7,046 nt of DNA from an uncultured Lachnospiraceae bacterium (lineage in GTDB: Bacteria > Bacillota > Clostridia > Lachnospirales > Lachnospiraceae): assembly GCA_902782625.1 (NCBI GenBank), contig CACZNZ010000497.1, forward strand, positions 1-7,046. Direction: 5' to 3'. The position numbers and the translations under genes were made by a program. The notes below the pieces were generated by a model, which was given only the letters and a program-made list of their open reading frames with translations, searched no databases and was not told the DNA's origin. Positions 1-5,325 of this stretch are shown in pieces. Numbering within the stretch: the first letter of the stretch is position 1; each line of letters begins with the position of its first letter.

Positions 1-2
1 AC

Positions 3-515
3 CATATAGTCTTTCAGACCGTCATGCTTCCGAGACGAGAACGTCGCCAGAAACAGGAATACTATGTCCTTGAAGGAAAACACCAAAAAGATCCGGTATC
101 TGTAGAATTTGAAGTCAGGATTAAATCGGGTTTTGTAAAGAAAAAGACACTCGACCTTATCAAAGATGATCATGTAATTCTGCAGAAACAGCGTGATACT
201 ATGTTCTTTTTATTCCAGGCACCAAAGAACGCCTTTGAGAAATGCAAAGACGGTTCAATCCGGTTTAGGGAGGATAGAAAGACTCCCAATTATACCTATA
301 CTATCTCTTTCCACCGAGGGATAAAAAAGGCAGATCCCAAGGAACAGATTTCACCAAAAGAGTTGATTAAGCAAGGGCATGTAACAGAAGGGGTTAATGC
401 ACTGCTTCAGGAGTACGGACTCAATGTCAAGGCAGAGGAAGCATCGGTCGCTTCCGAATATATGAAAAAATGGCAGCTCGAACATCCTGATGAACCGTTG
501 ATCGAGGATGAATAG
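3..515 (+). CDS. Unrecognised protein, probably the 3' part of a gene entering from the left
   Basis: I do not recognise this protein and assign no function. The frame is open to the left edge (in-frame codons from base 3). The first in-frame ATG, at 24, has no Shine-Dalgarno sequence before it, so the true start is probably upstream and the visible part is a C-terminal fragment of about 170 residues; a 163-residue protein from the ATG at 24 is the alternative. The visible N-terminal part is very basic (an LPRRERRQKQ stretch), the middle alternates charged and hydrophobic residues as in a soluble beta-rich fold (VSVEFEVRI, TMFFLFQAP, YTYTISFHRG), and the end is helical and acidic (DEPLIEDE). 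No signal peptide, membrane segment, or Cys/His metal cluster is visible. It ends about 140 bp before the HAD gene, and no terminator is evident between them. Confidence 0.6.
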   Translation, partial: HIVFQTVMLPRRERRQKQEYYVLEGKHQKDPVSVEFEVRIKSGFVKKKTLDLIKDDHVILQKQRDTMFFLFQAPKNAFEKCKDGSIRFREDRKTPNYTYTISFHRGIKKADPKEQISPKELIKQGHVTEGVNALLQEYGLNVKAEEASVASEYMKKWQLEHPDEPLIEDE

Positions 516-535
516 GTTTAAAATAGAAGAGGAGA

Positions 536-576
536 TTGTGCATATTATACAAAATTCCATACTTTAATTTGTGCAT
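536..576 (+). repeat. Direct repeat TTGTGCAT, two copies upstream of the HAD promoter
   Basis: The octamer TTGTGCAT occurs at 536-543 and again at 569-576, 33 bp apart (about three helical turns). The second copy ends seven bases before the proposed -35 box of the HAD gene. The first copy also lies in an imperfect dyad, TTGT at 536-539 against ACAA at 549-552. The placement would suit a regulator binding site, but in A+T-rich DNA an 8-bp repeat can arise by chance. Confidence 0.3.
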
Positions 577-582
577 TTCTAC

Positions 583-611
583 TTTACAAAACAAAAAAGA
601 TGTGATATGTT
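583..611 (+). promoter_or_regulatory. Sigma-A-like promoter for the HAD phosphatase gene
   Basis: A -35 box TTTACA (583-588) is separated by 17 bp from a -10 box TATGTT (606-611), which is preceded by an extended -10 TG at 603-604. Transcription would begin near 618, giving a leader of about 40 nt. The -10 hexamer is only a 4/6 match, but the TGn extension and ideal spacing support it. Confidence 0.5.
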
Positions 612-657
612 CACAATGTAAAAAGATGTATGAAACAGAAAGATGGTGTTATGAATT

Positions 658-1443
658 ATGGCAATTAAACTGATTGCAACAGATTTAGATGGGACATTAT
701 TAAACAGTGAACATGAGGCTCCCAAAGAATTCTTCGAGTGGGTAAAGCGCCATCCTGAGATTAAAACTGTAATCGCCAGCGGCAGACAGTATCAGGCATT
801 GAAAAAGATGTTTGGCGGCCTGGGAGAAGATATCATTTACTGTGGAGATAACGGAGGATTTATTTTCTATCGTGATGAGATGCTCTACAGTAATCCTATT
901 CACAAAACAGATTTATATGATGCGATAAGATATCTGGGAGATATTCCGAATACAAATCTTGTTTTCTGCGGAGCAAAGAGTGCTTACATGCAAAAAACAG
1001 ATGACAAATCCATGGAATATATCCGTATGTTCTTTGAAGAACTCCGTGTTGTGGACGATCTGACAGAAGTTGTCGGGACTGACGATATCGTAAAGATGTC
1101 TATTTTTGAAAAGAATGGGAATGCAGCAAGTCTGGTGGAATGCCTTCCGAATCTCGGAAAGCATATTGAGTGCGTATTGTCTGAATCCCATTGGATCGAT
1201 ATCCAGTATATAACGACCAATAAAGGAAATGCGATACGTTTCCTGCAGAAGAAGTTTGACATTCTGCCGGAAGAGTGTATGGCATTTGGAGATTATCTTA
1301 ATGACTACTTCATGATGAAAGCATGTCATTTCAGCTTTGCGATGGCCAATGCCCATCCAGAGATCAAAGAAATCGCCAACTTCCAGACAACGAACAACGA
1401 TACGATGGGGGTTGTCTCTACACTTCGTGTCATGACAGAATAA
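658..1443 (+). CDS. Cof-type HAD-superfamily hydrolase (sugar/nucleotide phosphatase-like)
   Basis: A 261-residue cytosolic phosphohydrolase of the haloacid dehalogenase superfamily, Cof/IIB group, the usual length for this family. All four HAD motifs are present: motif I DLDGT with the nucleophile Asp9 and acid/base Asp11; motif II IASGR with Ser41; motif III Lys189 in TNKG; motif IV GDYLND with Asp212 and Asp216, which with Asp9 would bind Mg2+. The region between motifs II and III (about residues 75-185) corresponds to the C2 cap that sets substrate choice. Family members dephosphorylate sugar phosphates, nucleotides or flavin/pyridoxal phosphates, and the substrate cannot be read from the sequence. 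The Shine-Dalgarno match is weak (AGATGG, 641-646, 11 nt from the ATG). The gene appears to be transcribed alone, from the promoter at 583-611 to the terminator at 1451. Confidence 0.93.
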   Translation: MAIKLIATDLDGTLLNSEHEAPKEFFEWVKRHPEIKTVIASGRQYQALKKMFGGLGEDIIYCGDNGGFIFYRDEMLYSNPIHKTDLYDAIRYLGDIPNTNLVFCGAKSAYMQKTDDKSMEYIRMFFEELRVVDDLTEVVGTDDIVKMSIFEKNGNAASLVECLPNLGKHIECVLSESHWIDIQYITTNKGNAIRFLQKKFDILPEECMAFGDYLNDYFMMKACHFSFAMANAHPEIKEIANFQTTNNDTMGVVSTLRVMTE

Positions 1444-1450
1444 AAAAAGC

Positions 1451-1517
1451 CGCACCTGGCAGGAAGAAGAGCTGCATCAGCAGATTTTCTCACCGCCTGG
1501 TGCGTTTTTTTTGTTTT
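1451..1517. terminator. Bidirectional intrinsic terminator between convergent genes
   Basis: CGCACC-T-GGC (1451-1460) pairs with GCC-T-GGTGCG (1495-1504), leaving one T-T mismatch. The loop holds a smaller hairpin, GCTG (1471-1474) with CAGC (1478-1481). Eight T residues follow on the plus strand (1505-1512, then GTTTT). On the minus strand the same stem is followed after two bases by seven T residues (the A run at 1442-1448). It starts eight bases after the HAD stop codon and overlaps the stop of the minus-strand hydrolase, so it should stop transcription of both genes. Confidence 0.8.
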
Positions 1518-2322
1518 ATCGGTGACAGAATGGTGCTTTTTTCAGTGTCTGGAACAGATCCCAGTCATGAGCCGGAATCACGGTAGCGTTGTATTTCTTT
1601 TCAAGATATCTGACTTTCTCGATAGATTTAAAGTACTGACTCCGATCATGCAGCAGACCGGATGCCTTAGCCGGCGGACCGTAGATCTCGCAGGTATAAA
1701 CTGCATCCATCGGGAAGATGTAAGTACCTTCCTGCTCAAGATGAATAACAAGCCCAAGTAGTCCTGGAGTATGCCCTGGAAGGTTGATTACTTCCACACC
1801 CGGAACGATTTCAAATTCATCTTCGACAAGAATATACTGTCTGACAGGAACTTCCAGATCCGCCTTACAGTAGCCCACATAAGTGGTTGGATCTGTGGAC
1901 TGATGTACTGTTGACTGAGAGAACTCAAAATCAGCCTTTGGAACATATACATCGGCATCTTTATACAGATGGATATTACCGGTATGGTCAAAATGCATGT
2001 GGGATAAGATAACCGTATCGATATCTTTTGGTTCTATGCCACACATGGCAAGCTGTACTTCCGGCCTCTGTTCGATCGTCTGGAATAACTGGTACCCTTC
2101 CTGAAGACATTCTGGCCAATGTCCCTGCATCGCCTGAGGATGACTGCCGACATCGTAAAGAATCCATCCGTTATCATGATGGATCAGGATGTTCATGACA
2201 GGAAGACGGTAAAATGTGTGTTTGACATCCGGATGGCTTCTTGTTGCCATGGTAGAAGATGCAACCACATTATTCTTATCGGTCAGCAGGTAACCGGTAT
2301 CAAGAATATAAAACTCCAACAT
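1516..2322 (-). CDS. Metallo-beta-lactamase-fold hydrolase, N-acyl homoserine lactonase-like
   Basis: A 268-residue MBL-fold enzyme with a dinuclear zinc site: HMHFDH at residues 108-113 (His108, His110, Asp112, His113), His184 in PGHTPG, Asp206 in MDAVY, and His252 in PAHD. Tyr209, three residues after the bridging Asp206, sits as the catalytic Tyr194 does relative to Asp191 in the AiiA lactonase, and the Asp-to-final-His spacing is similar (46 against 44 in AiiA). This places it near the AHL-lactonase group rather than glyoxalase II or RNase J types. It probably opens a lactone or related ester in the cytosol; no signal peptide is seen. An in-frame ATG at 2337 would add five residues, but those codons contain the GGAGGG ribosome binding site of the ATG at 2322, so the downstream start is preferred. 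Acting on true AHLs is unproven, since AHL signalling is rare in Firmicutes. Confidence 0.87.
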   Translation of the reverse strand: MLEFYILDTGYLLTDKNNVVASSTMATRSHPDVKHTFYRLPVMNILIHHDNGWILYDVGSHPQAMQGHWPECLQEGYQLFQTIEQRPEVQLAMCGIEPKDIDTVILSHMHFDHTGNIHLYKDADVYVPKADFEFSQSTVHQSTDPTTYVGYCKADLEVPVRQYILVEDEFEIVPGVEVINLPGHTPGLLGLVIHLEQEGTYIFPMDAVYTCEIYGPPAKASGLLHDRSQYFKSIEKVRYLEKKYNATVIPAHDWDLFQTLKKAPFCHR

Positions 2323-2329
2323 AATATAA

Positions 2330-2335
2330 CCCTCC
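2330..2335 (-). promoter_or_regulatory. Ribosome binding site GGAGGG deciding the hydrolase start
   Basis: On the minus strand GGAGGG lies seven bases before the ATG at 2322 and overlaps the last base of an earlier in-frame ATG (2337-2335). A start at 2337 would have no Shine-Dalgarno sequence of its own, so 2322 is the better supported start. Confidence 0.75.
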
Positions 2336-2363
2336 ATTATTAAAGACTATATGAACTACTGTC

Positions 2364-2369
2364 ATTATA
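2364..2369 (-). promoter_or_regulatory. Probable -10 box for the minus-strand hydrolase
   Basis: The minus strand reads a perfect TATAAT here, about 29 bp upstream of the GGAGGG ribosome binding site, which is a sensible leader length. No good -35 box is seen at 16-18 bp (the sequence there reads TTTGTG or ATTTGT), so the promoter may be weak or need an activator. Confidence 0.4.
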
Positions 2370-2388
2370 TAAAAGAACATACATGCAC

Positions 2389-2410
2389 AAATGTAAATAA
2401 ACAAACATTT
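2389..2410. promoter_or_regulatory. Possible operator dyad in the divergent intergenic region
   Basis: AAATGT (2389-2394) and ACATTT (2405-2410) are exact inverted copies separated by 10 bp. The dyad covers the place where the -35 region of the minus-strand hydrolase should be, about 60 bp upstream of the thiolase -35. That position would suit a regulator of one or both divergent genes. The DNA is very A+T-rich, so chance is possible. Confidence 0.3.
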
Positions 2411-2470
2411 TAGTGGAATAATAATCATTAAAAAATATAATCAAAATTGATATTTTTTTAACAAAAACTC

Positions 2471-2499
2471 TTGCCAGAAAGACGAAAAAAGGTTATATT
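2471..2499 (+). promoter_or_regulatory. Sigma-A-like promoter for the thiolase gene
   Basis: TTGCCA (2471-2476) and TATATT (2494-2499) are separated by 17 bp, each a 5/6 match to consensus. A run of A and T just upstream (2440-2467) could act as an UP element. Transcription would start near 2506, giving a leader of about 40 nt with an AAGGAGG ribosome binding site at 2535-2541, six bases before the ATG. This predicts strong expression. Confidence 0.7.
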
Positions 2500-2547
2500 A
2501 TAGATAACGTAAACTACGCTGTTTAACCAAATTTAAGGAGGATTATT

Positions 2548-3771
2548 ATGCAGACAAAAGAAGTTGTAATCGTCAGCGCTTGTCGTACCGCGATTGGTAA
2601 ATTCTGTGGAGAGTTCAAGAACATTCCTGCCAGAGATCTTGCCATTGCAGTAGGTAAAGAGGCTATCAGCCGTGCCGGAATCGAAGCGACAGATGTAGAT
2701 GAGATCGTGATGGGGCAGGTTTACACCTCTATGCAGGGTTCTTTGCCGGCTCGTCAGGTTTCCATGAGAATCGGCATGAGCATCGAGTCCAATGCTGTTT
2801 CCGTCAATCAGAACTGTGCATCCGGTATGCGTGCTCTTGAGATCGCATGTGATGATATCCAGTTAGGGAAGACGGATATCGGCCTTGTTGTAGGTGTAGA
2901 GAACATGACTCAGGTTCCTTTCCTTCTGCCGAAAGGACGTCTCGGATATCGTATGGGAAGTATCCCGAACCAGGGCGGCGCTGAATTCTATGATGCATTA
3001 CTGCATGATGCTCTGTATGATGAGCTTTCTGGCGGCCATATGGGCGTAACAGCAGATAATGTAGCTAAGAAATACGGCATCACCAGAGAAGAATGTGATG
3101 AACTTGCTGTTATGAGCCATGAGCGTGCATGTAAAGCAACAGAAGAGGGTAAATTCAAAGAAGAGATGATCGATATAGTGGAACATACCAGAAAAGGCGA
3201 TAAGATCCACAATACTGATGAGCATAAGATCGAAGGATGCAATATGGAGACAATCTCCAAGCTTCGCCCGGTATTCGGCAAGGACGGTGTTACCACAGCA
3301 GCGAATGCTTCCGGTATCAACGATGCAGCTGCAGCAGTAGTTGTGATGTCTCTCGATAAAGCAAAAGAACTCGGAATCGAGCCGATGGCAAAGATGCTCC
3401 ACATCTGCGGCAAAGGTGTTGAGGCTGAGGTTATGGGTCTTGGACCTGCAGTTGCAATTCCGAAGTGCTTAGACGCTGCAGGCGTTAAATTTGAAGACGT
3501 ATATTACTGGGAGGTAAATGAGGCATTTGCAGCTCAGTTTATCGGTGTAGAGCGTAAACTGAAAGAAGACTATGGATATATTGTAGACCGCAATAAGACA
3601 AATCTGAATGGTTCCGGTATCTCCCTTGGTCATCCGGTAGGATGCTCTGCACTTCGTATTATCGTAACCATGTTATATGAGATGAAACGTCAGGATGCAA
3701 AAATCGGCTGTGCTTCCCTTTGTGTAGGCGGCGGCCCGGCTATGGCTTCCCTCTGGACAAGAGAGATCTAA
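2548..3771 (+). CDS. Thiolase family protein, acetyl-CoA C-acetyltransferase
   Basis: A 407-residue cytosolic thiolase, slightly longer than the usual 390-400. The biosynthetic reaction condenses two acetyl-CoA to acetoacetyl-CoA plus CoA; the reverse step is thiolysis in beta-oxidation. Visible signatures: the N-terminal VVIVSACRTAIGKF; nucleophile Cys90 in NQNCASGM; His164 in HMGVTADN; the NEAFA block at 324-328; catalytic His362 in SLGHPVG; and Cys392 in the C-terminal CVGGGPAMASLW block, the acid/base cysteine. The block before the catalytic His reads NGSGISLGHP, where many thiolases have NGGAIALGHP; this may mark a subfamily with a different acyl preference. The start is secure (AAGGAGG, 6-nt spacing). 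The gene stands alone between its own promoter and terminator. In anaerobic Clostridia such enzymes often begin butyrate synthesis, but no hbd, crt, bcd or etf gene is in the window, so that role is inferred from the family. Confidence 0.93.
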   Translation: MQTKEVVIVSACRTAIGKFCGEFKNIPARDLAIAVGKEAISRAGIEATDVDEIVMGQVYTSMQGSLPARQVSMRIGMSIESNAVSVNQNCASGMRALEIACDDIQLGKTDIGLVVGVENMTQVPFLLPKGRLGYRMGSIPNQGGAEFYDALLHDALYDELSGGHMGVTADNVAKKYGITREECDELAVMSHERACKATEEGKFKEEMIDIVEHTRKGDKIHNTDEHKIEGCNMETISKLRPVFGKDGVTTAANASGINDAAAAVVVMSLDKAKELGIEPMAKMLHICGKGVEAEVMGLGPAVAIPKCLDAAGVKFEDVYYWEVNEAFAAQFIGVERKLKEDYGYIVDRNKTNLNGSGISLGHPVGCSALRIIVTMLYEMKRQDAKIGCASLCVGGGPAMASLWTREI

Positions 3772-3807
3772 TATATCTATCTCCTATAGACTATTTACAG
3801 TAGTATC

Positions 3808-3846
3808 AGAACGGCATATCAATGTATCGATATGCCGTTCTTTTTT
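3808..3846 (+). terminator. Intrinsic terminator of the thiolase gene
   Basis: GAACGGCATATC (3809-3820) and GATATGCCGTTC (3829-3840) form a perfect 12-bp stem with an 8-nt loop, followed by six T residues (3841-3846); an extra A-U pair (3808 with 3841) is possible. It lies 36 bases after the thiolase stop codon and separates that gene from the next promoter. Confidence 0.92.
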
Positions 3847-3868
3847 GAGCGATACCATATTAAACCTA

Positions 3869-3897
3869 TTGACTTAGTAGGGAATAGGTGATATAGT
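3869..3897 (+). promoter_or_regulatory. Extended -10 promoter of the gamma-glutamyl ligase operon
   Basis: TTGACT (3869-3874) and TATAGT (3892-3897) are spaced by 17 bp, each a 5/6 match, with a TG at 3889-3890 forming an extended -10 box. Transcription would begin near 3904, giving a leader of about 40 nt. No riboswitch-sized leader or operator dyad is visible. Confidence 0.75.
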
Positions 3898-3932
3898 AGA
3901 TAAAACCTGTGAAAGTGTTGTATTTCCTATAT

Positions 3933-3936
3933 GAGG
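3933..3936 (+). promoter_or_regulatory. Ribosome binding site GAGG deciding the first ligase start
   Basis: GAGG lies six bases before the ATG at 3943 and overlaps an earlier in-frame ATG at 3931. That earlier ATG has only a distant GAAAG (about 15 nt away). The downstream ATG is therefore preferred. Confidence 0.6.
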
Positions 3937-3942
3937 TATCCT

Positions 3943-5325
3943 ATGAATTCACGATTGAATGAGGCGATATATGATCGTTATATACTGCCTGTCAAGAGAA
4001 AGAAGACCGATAAGATTGGTTTGGAATTTGAGTTTCCTATCGTTAATCTTCAGAAGAAACCGGCTGATTTTTCACTGGTTCATCGTGTCACGGAATCTTT
4101 TACAGAGGACTTTTCTTTTACGGAGATCAAACGGGATGATGACGGGCAGATTTATATGGCAAGAGAGCCGGATACTGGAGATATTCTCTCCTATGACTGC
4201 AGTTACAATACCCTGGAACTTTCTTTTGGAACGGAGACAAATCTTCATACGTTGTACCGGCGGTTTCAGCAGTATTATAACTATCTTCAGGGACAGCTTG
4301 GTTCTGCTGATCATATGCTTACTGGAATGGGAATCAATCCCGGATATCGCTATAACAGGAATATTCCGGTTGTGAATGAACGTTATCGAATGCTTTACCA
4401 TCATCTGTGTTCCTATAAGAATTACGGGAAGAAGCTGCTTTTTCATGATCATCCGGACTTCGGACTGTTTTCCTGTGCTTCTCAGGTACAGCTTGATGTA
4501 GATCAAAGCATTCTGGTTGAAGTTCTTAATACATTTACACAGTTGGAACCTCTGAAAGCGTTGTTGTTTGCGAATTCTCTCTGGAAAGATGATGACCATG
4601 AATATCTGTGTGCGAGAGACTTTTTCTGGAGAAACAGCATGCACGGCCTTAACCGCCATAATGTTGATATGTATGAGGTTCGGTTTGAATCTGTTGACGA
4701 AGTGATCAGGTATATCAAAAGTATGAGTATGTACTGTGTGCTTCGGGACGGAAAATATATACATTTTACACCGATTCCTTTGACAGATTACTTCGCTGCC
4801 GATAAAATTGAAGGAGAAGTATTCGACGGCACTGCCTATCAGAAAACAATGATTCATCCTCAACTGGATGATCTTCAGTATCTCCGTTCATTTAAGTTTG
4901 ATGATCTGACTTTTCGGGGTACCGTAGAGTTTCGCAGTGTCTGTGAACAGCCTGTCAGTGAGATCATGGCGTCGGGCGCTTTTCATGCCGGCCTGATGAA
5001 GAATCTTCACGCGCTTACCGAGTTGCTCGTAGAGGATGAGATCATTTATCACAAAGGATATAATGCTTCAGAACTTCGTCGTATGTTTGTAAAGCCGGAG
5101 CTTCCTGGTGAATTCAGTAAAAAGAAGATCAGCAGAATGATTTTGAGTGTTCTGGAACTTGCCCGCCAGGGTCTGGAAGCCAGGGGTCAGGGAGAAGAAG
5201 TATTCCTTGCACCTTTGTATGAGAGAGCGGAGAATCTCTTAAGTCCGGCAAAAGAAATGAAACTGGGAATGGAACAAGGAAAGGATATAGATTATTATAT
5301 CTGTCTGTTTGGAGAAAATGTATGA
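3943..5325 (+). CDS. GCS2-family glutamate-cysteine ligase-like protein
   Basis: A 460-residue cytosolic enzyme of the carboxylate-amine/glutamate-cysteine ligase family 2 (GCS2), the fold of plant-type and proteobacterial GshA, of EgtA and of YbdK. Family enzymes use ATP to activate the gamma-carboxylate of glutamate and join it to an amine, classically cysteine. Visible marks are IGLEFEF (residues 25-31, with Glu28 and Glu30 as likely Mg-ATP ligands), the acidic strand NTLELSFG (89-96, Glu92), QVQLD (181-185), LKALLFANS (204-212) and TVEFRSV (327-333), the conserved EFR block near the active site. The length matches the plant-type group (about 450). A start at 3931 would add four residues but lacks a ribosome binding site. 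The stop overlaps the next start as ATGA, so the two ligases are translationally coupled. The amine acceptor cannot be read from the sequence; cysteine is the default, and pairing with a second ligase makes another acceptor plausible. Confidence 0.78.
   Translation: MNSRLNEAIYDRYILPVKRKKTDKIGLEFEFPIVNLQKKPADFSLVHRVTESFTEDFSFTEIKRDDDGQIYMAREPDTGDILSYDCSYNTLELSFGTETNLHTLYRRFQQYYNYLQGQLGSADHMLTGMGINPGYRYNRNIPVVNERYRMLYHHLCSYKNYGKKLLFHDHPDFGLFSCASQVQLDVDQSILVEVLNTFTQLEPLKALLFANSLWKDDDHEYLCARDFFWRNSMHGLNRHNVDMYEVRFESVDEVIRYIKSMSMYCVLRDGKYIHFTPIPLTDYFAADKIEGEVFDGTAYQKTMIHPQLDDLQYLRSFKFDDLTFRGTVEFRSVCEQPVSEIMASGAFHAGLMKNLHALTELLVEDEIIYHKGYNASELRRMFVKPELPGEFSKKKISRMILSVLELARQGLEARGQGEEVFLAPLYERAENLLSPAKEMKLGMEQGKDIDYYICLFGENV

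Noticed and set aside
626..673. A 15-codon upstream frame (MYETERWCYELWQLN) overlapping the HAD start, and a 5-codon one at 651-668
   Set aside because: The Trp-rich peptide recalls an attenuator leader, but the proposed leader RNA is only about 40 nt, no alternative hairpins or terminator are seen, and the HAD gene has no link to tryptophan.
913..1455. A 180-codon open frame on the minus strand opposite the HAD gene
   Set aside because: The plus-strand frame carries all four HAD motifs, and the antisense translation shows no domain. It also runs across the end of the HAD gene into the terminator region.
2509..2525. Small hairpin TAAAC/GTTTA in the thiolase leader as a riboswitch
   Set aside because: A 5-bp A+T-rich stem in a leader of about 40 nt is too small for any known riboswitch, and no terminator or Shine-Dalgarno sequestration is evident.
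4072..4863. A 263-codon open frame on the minus strand opposite the first ligase
   Set aside because: It lies wholly inside a well-supported plus-strand gene with recognisable family blocks. Its own translation shows no family motif, and it has no separate promoter or operon context.
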